From Hydractinia symbiolongicarpus (Eukaryota > Cnidaria > Hydrozoa > Anthoathecata > Hydractiniidae): 64,000 nt of DNA. The translations under genes were made by a program, and so were the position numbers. Positions 34,701-45,981 of this stretch are shown here, one piece after another. The stretch covers positions 14,198,001-14,262,000 of the forward strand of contig NC_079883.1 in NCBI RefSeq assembly GCF_029227915.1. Direction: 5' to 3'. The stretch's first letter is position 1; each line of letters opens with the position of its first letter. Under the pieces are notes generated by a model that searched no databases, was not told where the DNA came from, and saw only the letters and a program-made list of their open reading frames with translations.

Positions 34701-37511
34701 CTTCGCCACGACTATATTGGTTTAAACACAGTAGTCCTGAGGACAAGATTACACAGTAGTGTAAAACATACTCATGCAAAAACATGTACCTCATGATTAA
34801 CTTTTTATCACACTTTAATATCCCCCCATCTTTATTACAAGTTGTCTGCAGATCAGCCATATTTTCTGCTTTCCTTCTAAAAAAATTAAGTGCTATGATT
34901 TTCTTATATTAGCTTGCAAGTAAATACGCAGCTCCACTAATGGGTAAAATATTATTTTCAAAATTCTAGCTTCAAGCCAGATTCTTCAAATTAAGAAGCG
35001 TCATCGCAGTAATTTTTCATACTTTTTTCACTCAAACAGATTCGCAATCCTTTTGCAATACTATAAACAGCGGGACAATGAAGTTAGGTGGAAAACAAGT
35101 CGATTTATTTTCGGCTTGAATAAACATTGGAGTCCTCTTAGCTAACCGATAGATTTGTGGTTGTTATGTTTATGTGTTTCCCTTATGTTCGTTACCCGTG
35201 TTTTAAACTGCGCTGAAAATTAATGCTTTCGTGCTTGGATCCATGGGGAAGAGGGTGCTGTTGCTAAGGGCTCAAAATTAGAGAGCGGAGGGGTGGTTTA
35301 ATGGTAGTAAAAAAAATTTCGGATTTTTCTAAGAATTTTTTTAAAACTAGTCAGTGGCCCGTGGATAATTCCACGGGCTCACCCGTCCTTTATTTACTGC
35401 ATTTCGTGTGTCTCGCTACTTTGGTTACCATTTTGCGTGACAGGTGAATACAGGTATCATGATGTAGATAAGAATGTGAAAATCGTTAGGGATTTAATAA
35501 AAAAGATGCCCGCCCATAGGAGAAGATTCGTTGGTGTTATGTCCATGAGTGGCAACGAATTATCTAGTTTGTAAAATGTTGTTCTGTAAAATGTACAGCA
35601 GTAATCTGAGCGAAATATAAGTATTACTTACAAAGCTTGCTGTTGTTGTAATTTTAACGAGTATTTATATTTCTCCAACATGTTGTCGTAAAGGGCGTAT
35701 TTTTTATATTTTGCTCTGTCATTTGACAAATACGTCCTAAAATTTAAATCCGGTACAAAAGTCATCAAAGCAGTTCAAACACATTCACTGGACAAACTTA
35801 CTATAATAAACTTACGATGACCAATTACAATTCGGCGTGGTAACTTTCTTTTGTTGTTGACGTAATCTTTTCAACCAATCTTTATCAGCTATTACTTCCC
35901 TGTACAAAGCAAATTCCCTAAAAAAGAAGGTTTAGTGGCCTTAGTAGATGGGGGGATTAATGGAAGAGTAGCCTGAGCAAAAGGAGAGGGGACTAAATAG
36001 TGTATTCTGATATCAATAAATAACGTGAACTTCTCCTTCTTAAGATAATTACAAGAGGTACGAATAAGGGGTTAACAAAGAAAGGGACCTAAAAAAAACG
36101 GTAAAATGACGCCGCTATAAAGGTATAAATACATATTGCAGTCATCTTATCAAGGCTTTTTAACATGACCTTCCGTCAGCACAATAAAAGGTTTTTTAGC
36201 GAAACTATAGATCAATAGACCAACAAAAAAAGTTCCGCAGGACGCAAACAGTTAACCCGGTTTGGTATGGGCTTTTTGATATTGTAGGTAGGGGAAGGCA
36301 TCACGCTGTGTAACAGAGTTATAAAACTTGGCAAAATTCTAATACTAAGAAAATAAATTAGCATAATTATTTTCTTGTTGACATCACTACTTCTTACGCC
36401 AACAGCAAATTTTAAAATCGCATTTGGGAACGTTTTTGACAATATTTTGGCATTTATGAGTGATATGAGAGTTATATGATATTGTTGGTTTCTAACATAT
36501 CTTTCGGTACAAAAAGATGGATAAGAAATGGTAAAATCCCGAAAAATTTGATACATTATATCAGAATAGAATCGTGAAAAACTGGGGAAAACGGGTTCAA
36601 TAGGCAAGCAGGTGTTTCAAATGTATAATTAGAAACATACACACCTTGTGAAATTTGCATGCTCACATGATTATTATATCAGAATTTATAGCTTTCTCAC
36701 TTGGTTTACTATGGTGGTTTTGAGCAATGTCTAATAAGTCGTGACGTCATCAAAAAGTGGAGCTAAACTCTTTTTGCGCGACAAATTTTTTTTAAATATT
36801 TAATACGTACATTCCCGACTTCTTTTGTTTCAACCAATGATTCACACATATAACCAATACACCCAACAAGAAGATACTAAGGGTCACCAAAGCAGGTACG
36901 AGCCTTGTATATAAATGAGATATTACTTTCCCATCATCTGTAGCTTCAACCATCCATGCGCTTGCACGAGAGGTTAGATTGACACCTGTAAAATTTGAAC
37001 TGATTAGGCATGTGATTTAAACGCAATGGAAAGGAAAATTATTCTTTTGGGATATGGGGATGTTCTAGATAAGGAGAAGTCCACTGTAAATTACAAGACC
37101 TAATTCCCTTCACGCTTGCAGTGTCATCAGTTTATTTGAAGTTTTCCACGAACTGCAAATGACATACAGATCAAGGCTGAAATGACCTATGTGATTTAGG
37201 TATGTAGGAAATATGAGTTGTCACGGGATTGAAACGATACTACACATACCAAGAAATATCTATAAAGTGGATACTTTTTCACTCTCAAGCTCGTTCCCAG
37301 AGCTTTTGCCCTTTTGATGCACTAGATAGCGGCGATAAGTTGACTGCTCCGTAATAACGGCTTAGGGGACAAGAGACCCTTGGATAGTATGTCCTCCTGT
37401 TACACAAAAAAATTAATTTTTACCTTGTTTATACTCTCCAAATACTGTTTTTGCTGTTGTGATAAAATACCATTTCAGTAAATATGTTGACAAGTCAACA
37501 ACACGTGCCAT
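28794..37511 (-). CDS. Unrecognised single-pass membrane protein (13 exons, 526 aa)
   Basis: Exons, in transcript order: 37511-37424, 36985-36811, 35917-35816, 35736-35632, 34876-34790, 34259-34170, 33628-33486, 33122-33063, 31636-31370, 30749-30548, 29477-29430, 29328-29219, 28897-28794. Every join is GT-AG and keeps frame across all phases, which is strong support for one gene. AATAAA lies 19 nt past the stop (28775-28770). A 20-residue hydrophobic segment (residues 58-77, 'LVPALVTLSIFLLGVLVICV') is followed by basic 'KQKK', so the long C-terminal part is probably cytosolic. A short N-terminal part with an NLT sequon (32-34) would then face outward. The tail is polar and Lys/Gln/Glu-rich, with Tyr sites such as 'ALYDNM' and 'SIYDND'. 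No enzyme or adhesion domain is recognised. The first exon may be incomplete, and the last exon is the least certain. Confidence 0.65.
30248..30366. repeat. Fold-back repeat, family 2 (copy 1)
   Basis: CATAAGAATATCCAGGTTGG...AACAACAGGTCTATTGTTTAAAACAATAGGGAAATAAGAA...CCTGGTTAGAATT. The same elements occur in reverse orientation at 46247-46375. The internal CTATTGTTTAAAACAATAG is itself a palindrome. It sits just beyond the 30548 donor, in an intron of the membrane-protein gene. Confidence 0.6.
33255..33362. repeat. Fold-back repeat, family 1
   Basis: CTTCGTCCCCAGGGCATCTTGT at the left, with GATACACTGAGGTCGAG at the right. It lies within an intron of the membrane-protein gene. Confidence 0.5.
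33785..33840. repeat. G-rich tract, GTGAGGGG repeats
   Basis: Runs of G (GGTGGGTGAGGGGGGGTGAGGGGCGTGATGGGG, shown as a pattern) recur in an intron of the minus-strand gene. The DNA could form a G-quadruplex. In the predicted transcript the tract is C-rich. Confidence 0.5.
36212..36607 (-). other. 131-codon open frame inside an intron, unrecognised
   Basis: This ATG-to-stop frame is on the same strand as the membrane-protein gene, inside its second intron (35918-36810). It is hydrophobic in the middle ('MLIYFLSIRILPSFITLL'). I match it to no family, and its upstream and downstream flanks show no splice sites that would join it in frame. It is more likely chance or mobile-element debris than a nested gene. 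Confidence 0.15.
37288..37375. repeat. Fold-back repeat, family 1 (degenerate)
   Basis: GCTCGTTCCCAGAGCTTTTGCC at the left; the right end GGCTTAGGGGACAAGAG is only partly complementary. Confidence 0.4.
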
Positions 37512-38281
37512 ACTTTTCACTTAAAATCACAGAAACACAGAAAGTTTTGAGAACATGGATAATTTCAATAAAATGATATTACAATGCGTACATGTATACA
37601 TCAGATATATCAGTTTATATATGTTATAATTTATCTGACCTTAGCGTAACACATGTTGTTTTAATATATATAATGATTAAAACAAAAAATAAAATTTCAT
37701 TATATATAATTATACTAGCGCAAGATAAAACACTCAATTTTGTGATATGTGATTTTAAGTTAAGCTTGCACAAAAGGTTACATCTGTACCATCCCGGCCA
37801 CTCGCACAAACGGTTTATTAAGTATTTCTCCATCGTAGAGGATTTTTCCGTAAAGCATATTCTCATTTGAAAAACAGTTTGAACTTTTCTTTAATATTTT
37901 TAAATTCGACAAATTATAAATGTTTTTATTAGATACAAATCTGTGAACTTAGAGAAGGAAATATTTTTATTCAGCAACACTTTAAATGAATGGGAAATGA
38001 AACAACGGAGGAGCAACAAGACAAACGCGGGAAAATAACTTTAGGGGAAAGAGTAATTAATGTCGGAACAACTTGATATAATCTGTGACACTATCGACGT
38101 GGACGTAATTTAATATTTACCCCAGTGAGAATTCGAGCTATTTATTAGATGTTTCGGATAAAGTTGTTTTTTTGTCAAAATTAAGAGCTCTAATTCTCAG
38201 AAGTAAATCAATTTTTTGATTATTTTGTATTTTAAATGTGTTAAACGTTCCTTAGATGAAATAAAAACTGCAACCACACAT

Positions 38282-38690
38282 ACCGTAATGATCCAATTAA
38301 GCGCCCAGCATTTTGTAAGCGCCCTCCTCGAATAAGCGCCCAGGTAATTTCTTCAAAGTTCAATAAGCGCCAGGCACTTATTAAGCCCCCCCCCCCATCC
38401 TCGAATAAGCGCCCACTTGATAAGAAGGAGAGCTTAATCGAAAACTACCTTGGGCGCTTATTTGAAAATTTTACTTTCTTAAATTGAGAACTTTAGTTAA
38501 ATCTTTTGTTCAGTTTTATTTTTCAGAAAAAAAAAATAAAAAAAATTGAAAATTACTGCTGTCTTTAATTTGTATAAAATTAGAAAAATTTATAAGCGCT
38601 CAGGATTTTTTTTAAGCGTCCCCCCCCCTCGATTAAATTTAATAAGCGTCCAGGGCGCTAGTTCGGGTCATTACGTTAAGTCAGAAGTGG
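38282..38690. repeat. AAGCGCCC-rich inverted-repeat element
   Basis: The left end CCGTAATGATCCAATTAAGC and the right end GCGCTAGTTCGGGTCATTACG are inverted. Between them 'AATAAGCGCCCAGG'-like motifs repeat in both orientations, with poly-C runs at 38388 and 38618. Fragments of the same motif occur near 6122 and 6430. It looks like a non-autonomous DNA transposon of about 400 bp. Confidence 0.6.
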
Positions 38691-38998
38691 CGTGATAAGT
38701 CTCTGGTCGCATTGGCCTAAATTTTAAATATATCTCACATTCTCACACCAAGCTTTATTGAAAATTCAACATAAAAACTAAAGAAAGTTTAAAGAACGGC
38801 AGGTCAAGAAAACAACTTGTTTTTTGAAGAAATGAAGATTGAGCACCCAGTGCAAAATCGCTAAAACGAGATCCGGTTTAAGTCGATCTTAGACTTTAAA
38901 AAGTTAAAATTTCGAACTACCTAGCTATGTTTTAATCAGTAAAGCAGGCAAAGTATAGTCGACACTACGGAAGATATTTTTTAAACTATCCCACAGAA

Positions 38999-39118
38999 GA
39001 AATTCGATTTAATCAAGCAACCCATTTAAAATGCTTTAAAAGTTCTTGTGTGAGAAACGGTGAACAAAAAGAAATATGTTACAGTGTGCGTTGTCTTTTA
39101 AGACATTTGGAAATATGA
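38999..39118 (+). other. Cys-rich 39-codon open frame, unrecognised
   Basis: After a plausible acceptor (AACTATCCCACAG) the frame reads 'HLKCFKSSCVRNGEQKEICY' and 'SVRCLLRH' to TGA at 39116. Four Cys in about 25 residues suggest a small disulphide or metal-binding unit. No adjoining exon was found, so it may be an orphan or decayed exon. Confidence 0.2.
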
Positions 39119-40048
39119 TGCGAAATTGCAGTAACACTAGAGGATCCTGAGTATTGTATATATGCAGGATCTGAAAGATACTGAAACTATGCGGCATTTA
39201 CGATGTTTGCAAGATAATCGGAAATCAAGTTTCTGCTCTGTGAAGGAGTGTTCATGGTGAGCATGCGTAGTAGGATTGTAACTAATATCTCCGAAATCTG
39301 TAGTTTTATATTACCCCGATTGTAAACATAGAAAAGAATTTTACCAATCCAGTGTACCATTTTTTCAACTGGATTTCTTCATTCGTGTCGTGGTGGTGAT
39401 CTGTTGTTTATATTTCTGCTTGAAATTCGTTATAAAAATAATCCTTATTTACAGTGATCTTAAAATGGCATGACTTTTTGTTATGTCATTTTACAAGCTA
39501 TTTAGATTTGCGTATTTTTACAATTTGTACCTTCTTCCCATACGCAAATTTATAGAATTTAGGTCATCTGCGTTTAAAAGTACATTCATTGCAAGTGTCG
39601 CATTTAGGATTTTATCAGTGATGTGTTTTACGTTCGCGCCTTTCAAGGATAGGACAGGTTTATATGATCAAATGTCAGCAATACCTAGAAACAATATCCA
39701 ATGAAAGAATGCATGAAATGAACTCAAGTTTTTGTTGCTCATCTATTTCTAATATGAAAATACATAGTTCTAATGAACTGAATGTTGTATTTATTACTGT
39801 GTATTATCGTTCAACCTATTCTGTACAACTTATTGCTACAGGAGATTCCCGTGAGACTGTTTTGGTCGATTTTTAAGATTAGATTTAGTGTTTTATTATT
39901 TTGTTTCCATAAACAACCATCGCCTCTTATGAACGAATGAATAAGGTTTACCCAAAATATAAATAAGTTATAAACATTTCAAGAACTCAATGTTTTGGTA
40001 ACTGAATTGTATCATTGAAGGTTGGTTTGTACGTAAAAAACAATTTAC

Positions 40049-40061
40049 CTGGTTTTGACAT
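40049..40061 (-). other. Possible 13-nt first coding exon of the membrane-protein gene
   Basis: ATG TCA AAA CCA G is followed by the donor GTAAATTGTT. It would join in phase to an acceptor (CTGTGATTTTAAG) ending at 37520, eight bases before the ATG at 37511. The N-terminus would become MSKPVKS before the annotated Met. The start would then lie 613 bp from the divergent first exon of EF-hand gene A. The join is frame-consistent, but the match is short enough to be chance. Confidence 0.2.
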
Positions 40062-40673
40062 GCTTTAAAATTCAGGTTAATTTGTAAAAACAAAATTATA
40101 ATGAATGCTAAGCTACATAACTTTATGTATATTTTAGGAATCTTATTAGCAGCAATGTAAAAACCCGAAGTTCTTTCTTCTGTGTAGCAACATCATAAAG
40201 CCACGGGGACACGAGAACACGAGGCCATTTTTACAGGCGACCGTAACAATTGTTAATTACTACAGCATTTGGATCTTGTTAATGTTAAAAAAAAATCAAC
40301 AAAATATTACTGGTAACAAAAAAACGTTATAACTAAGAAATTTTGTTGTCAGCACAGTTTTGACCAATCAGAATGCAGTAATTATGCTGACTGTTTTTCT
40401 TGTTGTGATGGAAACTTTACCTGTAGCAGTGATGTGTGGTGATACGACACATTTTTTATAAGCGATTGTAAGAAAATTGAATTTTTTACAATCGCCTGAG
40501 AAAATTATCCCCGTGGCTTAAGAAGTTGTTTTTCTTTTTATGTGCAAAATATTCCTTCGTAAAAACCAGGCCAATAACGATAGCGTGTACCATAACAAAT
40601 GAATTGGAGATATATTTCATATCTCTAAACAGTAAAAAGAGGCTGTCGCGATACAAAAATAAAACTAATAAAA

Positions 40674-40937
40674 ATGACGCAAAAAATTTTTGAAAAATAC
40701 CGGAACCCCATGGAAACAATTGAAAAGAATGCGTATGTAGAGAAAATGGAAGAAGAGGCTATTGTTAAAGAGGCTGGTGGCAGAAAGGCGACCAGCCTTC
40801 TGAGCAATGCTAGAACAAAGGCGAAAAACGATGAACAGTTAAAACAATATCAACTTCAAATAATAGAGAAAAAGAAAGAAACAAAAAACAAAGATGATGA
40901 AGATGACGAATCAGAAGAAGAAGAAGAAGTTGTGGAA
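40674..40937 (+). CDS. EF-hand gene A, upstream alternative first exon (1a)
   Basis: ATG at 40674 opens exactly 88 codons to a donor at 40938 (GAA|GTAGGG), phase 0. The protein is highly charged, ending in a Glu/Asp run. It aligns with exon 1b at 42214: both contain 'MET.E..AYV..M..E.A...E.GGRK' followed by Ala/Arg/Lys-rich sequence. No EF-hand exon lies between 1a and 1b, so 1a most simply splices to 43904 as an alternative start, giving 274 aa. It could also be a decayed duplicate; only transcripts can tell. Confidence 0.65.
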
Positions 40938-42213
40938 GTAGGGATTTCTTATGAAATTATTTAATTATTTAAAAATGTTTAACTTTTGAAAGTTGTCGTT
41001 TTGTAATTGTTGTTGTTGTTGTTGTTGGGTTTTTTCATTTTGTTTTGTTTTGCTTTGTTGTACGTTACATTTCGTTTTTGTCGTTTTTATTTTTGTTCCC
41101 CCCAAAATTATACGAGCAGCATAATAAAACCACAAGAATTTACAACGCTGCATTTATATTGTGCTTAAAATAAAGGTCGGTTTCCATCGAGACAAAACAT
41201 GTTGCACAAAACTCGCCCAGTAGTCGCGCGAAAAAAGGGTGTACACCAATCCTGATACAACATGGTGTGTCTAATAAAGCCAAGATCATATCAAATGTTA
41301 TACATCTATTTTTCGACTTCCATAACATCAAAAAATGTTATTCAGCTGTCGCCGTTATTGTGTCGTGGGGTGTTTGTCATACGACCTTTGCACAATTGCT
41401 CTACAAAAATTCCTATTTTAATGGATCTGATCTTAAAGACTTGACCTGAACATGCTGAATAATATGCAGTTATCTTACGTTTTTCTTAATAAACGTTGTT
41501 TCTGCACTCTCATAACTTACAGAGATTTAGACTACACCCATCTAATTATTTTGAGTTTCTTTTAAGTGCAAAACAGAATTCTAAAGTAATCAGTTTTTGT
41601 TTGTTTTTCTTTGTTAGGATGAGTAGGGACTTCCAGTTAGATTCTTAGTATTATTTCTATTTTTTTATTTCTAACTTGTAAAATATTTTTTTTTATAAAT
41701 TATCTTTCTTTTATAAATGGTACCAGGACATATACTAGGTCCCACACCCTTTAGTTTTGACATTACTAAGGACTGAGGCAAAGGTTGCCGCTTTAAAGTT
41801 TATTTTTAAAATGACGTTAGTTTTTGTGGCCTGAAAATATCTTTCATTCATTAAAGAATAAAAAAAAATTTAAAAGGACGAATAATCTCCACCTGTTTAT
41901 TAACCATTCAGTTAAATACACAATTTAAAAATTGTAACGTATTCAGAGGTTACACAAGCCTTCATAAATATATTATAACTTTTATTACGAGGAGGAACGC
42001 GAGAACGAATATCGCCGGTAGCAACTTATTTAGAACGTGTTATTGATATAAATAAATTTTCAAAAACAACTTTTTTTTTCTTAAGACATTTTGCAGTTCA
42101 AAATCGTCGTCGCTTGTGAGAAGGATCTCGATAGAAAATAATTATAACAAATAAATATAGCTATAGTTAATAAATATTAATATATAATAACAATAATAAT
42201 AAAGAATTACAAA

Positions 42214-45200
42214 ATGGGCGAGAATGAAAAAGATTTAGTTAAAATGAACCCAAAAGTTTTAAAACGTTTTCGAGAAGTAATGGAGACAAGTGAGGAAAGC
42301 GCTTACGTAACAATGGCTAACGAAAAAGCGGCCATAAGAGAAAAAGGTGGTAGGAAGGGAGAATTAGGTTTCGAGAGTTCCAGAACTATAGCGAAAACAA
42401 AGCAAGAAATAAAAGAAGAGAAAATTAAGGAAGAGAAAAAAGCTGTCGAAGAATTTCAAACACAAACTGAAATACTTTTGAGTACGCCTACCCCTGAACC
42501 AGTCGAAGAAGAAGAAGAAGTACGTAGAACTTTTTTACCTGAGACATTGTTTCTACTCACCCTTATATAAAAAAAAATCTAGCAAAGTTCTAGGTTTTGT
42601 GGTAATCTCTTGCATGTTACGTTTTCTTGAATACACAATGCAATCATCGTCCGTTTGCAAATATTTACCTTTAACTCAATACTTGTTTATTTCAACAATG
42701 AATTTGTTACATCAAAATTTGATATATTGAAACACCATGGCCAAACACTTGATAAAGTCATCACGTAAAACGGATTTAATAAATTATAACATGAATAAGG
42801 ATCGTGTAGCCAAATCTCCAGCTGCAAAAGAAGCTCTGGCAGGACAAAAAACCTGCGAACGAGAATAAAGTTTCATAGAACCCTGAACACCTCTTAAATG
42901 CAAAAAAATCCTAGTGTTTCGACTATTTTTTGTACACAGTTCACACATCTCTATAAGGAACATTTTTTTAAAAAAATGAAGGGACTGAGGGAAAAAAAAT
43001 CAAACAACAAAGATTACAAAAACAATAAATATATCTTTTAGGACTAACAAATAAATGAATTTGGTCTTTCCGTCAAATTAGATAATCAACAAACAACACA
43101 TAAACAACAGTCGAGCCTGTAATATGCGGAAACTTAAACTTAATCTCAGCCATAACCTTGTGTTGCATAAAAAAAAACGTGTATTCATTTCATAAGAACT
43201 TATACGACGTTCAACACTCGTGACAAATGCTGTGCACTTAGATCGATATTGTGGATAAAAATACTTATAAAAAACACAGTCAAGTTAAAAAGAATTCAAT
43301 TTCTGACGCAATGGCGATATAAGTACCTCCTATAACACTTCAGTTTCACAGCAAAACATGTTTATGTTGACAAGAGAATATTTCGCAATCTTATCTTTTA
43401 GCACGAAATATAAACCCAGGTCCTAGTTCTTTATTGGGAATAATCATCTAATACTCACAACCTCGTCCCCAGGACTATTTGCTTCTCAACGGCGCTGCGC
43501 TTTCTGATAGTTCAAAAGGTGCTGGGGTCGAGCTTGCTAACACTCATTGTCCTGAACTTTAGGTTGTAATATATCTGGAGACAACACGAACATGCAAGTA
43601 GAATTTGCAAAGGGGTAAAATATTTCAAAAATGGCAGATGCAGCTGTGGATGTTAGTCTCTAAGATAAACGAATTGATTTTTCTTCCTAGTTTTTTTATG
43701 TTTGTTTAATGTGTTTTTTTTGTCCTTTTTTTGTTTCTTTGGGTGTTTTTTTATTTGTTTGTTTGTTTGTTTAATTTTTTCTTCCTCTTTATTTATTTAC
43801 CTATTTATTTATTTTTAATATGGCCAGTCAACGTTCAAAATATGGGGAAAAACATGTAATATTACAAATGCAGTCAAGTCAAGTTTTTGTTCTTTGAATT
43901 TAGATAGAGGAGCCAGTTATTGATGAAGCCGCCGAAGCTGAATTTCGCAGACGAGTTATGGAAGGTAGGCACTTTACATTTACAGTTTTATACAACTATC
44001 CTTGGGGCGATGGGCGGGGGCGTATAAATTTAGTTGTCACCTGATATTCTTTATTAACGGCACGTTACACCAAAACATGCTTTTGTATTTTTACACAAGT
44101 AGAAGTAGGAAAAGCTAACAAAGTTTAACCTCGTTCCCAGGGCATCTTGTATTTTTTCTGGCTGTCCCGTTTATAGAAAAGAGACAACAGGCACTGGGAA
44201 CAAGGTTGAACAAAGTTTTAATAGTGAGTCAATAAACCTCTTTTAAAATCAGGACTTCATAAAAAATAGAAAACACATATATGGTCATTTTTCATACCGC
44301 AAGTAGACGATAAAATTTGCTATTTTTCTTTTTTGAAAAATACTTACTTTATTTCGAATCTCTATAATAAAATTAGTCTATGAACTATGTAAAACCAACT
44401 ATAAATAAATAAATAATAAAATAAATAAGAAAATAAGCCCACTTCCGACCGTCCGTTGGGCGCGAGAGATTAGTTGTGCTATGGGCACACGAAATAGCGT
44501 GGAATTAAAAATACCGGCAACCCCTTTGGTTTATCATCGGTTTACTGACTAGTCTATACACTTGCTGTACGTCTGTCTGTGAGCAAAAATAAAATCTGCG
44601 ATTGGCGATGGATGTTTCCACGGGCTAACAACTAGTCTCCATGGGCTAATCAATAGTCGGATAACTTGATAACTTGTGTCACAGATCTACTTCTGATTTA
44701 GAGCTACAAGAAAGTTTCAAGCTGTTCGATATCAATGGTGATGGTAAGATCTCACTTCACGAGTTGATATCTGTCATGAACTCAGTTGGTGCTGGAGTGT
44801 CAATGGAAGATGCGCAAGAGATTTTAGAACTCGTTGATGAGGACGGTATGTGAAATTTTCGGTTAGCTGGAAAATTATTTCTTCATCAGTGTGCCTTGCT
44901 ACTAGAAAATACAGAAAAAATGTTTAGAAAAAGTAAAGGAAGGAATTTTGGTCCACAGGGCTAAGCATTGTTATCAATCTTTTTTATAAAAATCCTATCC
45001 TATTTTTACTTCACATCCATTAAAATATTGACTTGCTCAATGTATTGACTCATTTTCTTACTACAGGTGATGGAGAGATAAGTTTTGAGGAGTTTAAGAA
45101 AGTCATGCATGAAAAGATGGTGCAGGGAACAGTTGAGGAAGACCTTCAAGCTGCATTTCAGGTTTTTGATGCAGATAACGATGGTTTTATATCACCGAGT

Positions 45201-45981
45201 GAGGTGCAAAGCTTGTTCCTTAAACTTGGTGAAATGATTACTATCAACGAGGCTGCTGACATCATGCAGACGTGCGATTTGAATCAAGATGGTTTGATTG
45301 ATTTTGAAGGTAAATATATATGCTAAAGAAATAATTTCCCGTACGTTCTATATTCGCGACGCTGCCTTCATTAGTAAAATTAAAGATTTTATTAAAGAAA
45401 GAAAAAGAAATGAAGAAATTAATAAAAAAAAAATATTTGGAAAAGTATTTATTTTGTTTCAAAGAATTAATGAGTTTTTGGAAGACATTGTACAAGACGC
45501 TAAAATAAGTCGAAGTTTATCGCAAAATATTTACGCCCTTGTTTGCGCTTATTCGGATTCTTTTTTAAACAATTTTTGTGTCGAAAAGTGTCAATACCTT
45601 TATTATGCAAAAAGAGATGCCTTATTTTTATAAAGTTAAAAAATTTTGGTAAAATCTGGGAAAGGGTGACTTTTCGTTTTCTTCTTCCCTATCTTTTTTC
45701 GTTTTCTTTGGTGTAATATCCAACTTTCGATTTGTAAGTCAAAGATGGCAGCTGCGAGTAGTAGCGTGCGAAATCTAGTGGATTTTACCACGGGCTTTCA
45801 ACTACTTTATTTTATAAGAACCGTCAAGCACAGTATTGTAATATGTTTATATATTTTTTTTTGTTTAGAATTTAAACTGTTCTATAATCGAGTGTTGGGA
45901 CACCATACCAAAGCCACTCTAGCTGTACCTTCTTCAAACAATAACAACATGGACGACCCAGGTTCCTTTACGTTTGGATAA
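42214..45981 (+). CDS. EF-hand gene A: calmodulin-like protein with charged N-terminal extension
   Basis: Exons 42214-42519, 43904-43964, 44702-44845, 45067-45309 and 45869-45981 give 288 aa. Intron phases are 0, 1, 1, 1. Residues 1-102 are a charged, coiled-coil-like extension ending in a Glu run, then 'IEEPVIDEAAEAEF'. Four canonical EF-hand loops follow: 'DINGDGKISLHE', 'DEDGDGEISFEE', 'DADNDGFISPSE' and 'DLNQDGLIDFEE', each with acidic residues at 1, 3, 5 and Glu at 12. Intron 4 splits the last loop just before its final Glu. The tail is Asn/Ser-rich and ends 'DDPGSFTFG'. AATAAA is at 46206-46211. A predicted calcium sensor or binding protein of the calmodulin/troponin-C superfamily; no closer assignment is possible. 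Two paralogues lie downstream. Confidence 0.88.
43458..43536. repeat. Fold-back repeat, family 1
   Basis: CAACCTCGTCCCCAGGAC and GGTGCTGGGGTCGAGCTTG frame a short loop with GGCGCTGCGC. It is in the first intron of EF-hand gene A. Confidence 0.6.
44127..44208. repeat. Fold-back repeat, family 1 (best-preserved copy)
   Basis: AACCTCGTTCCCAGGGCATC and GGCACTGGGAACAAGGTT pair over about 17 bp. The inner CTTGTATTTTTTCTGGCTGTC pairs loosely with GAGACAACAG. It lies in the second intron of EF-hand gene A. Confidence 0.7.

Noticed and set aside
28794-37511. Hydrozoan Alr-type allorecognition receptor
   Set aside because: The single-pass protein with many small tail exons recalls Alr genes, but there is no signal peptide and no immunoglobulin-like ectodomain, and an in-frame stop lies just upstream of the start.
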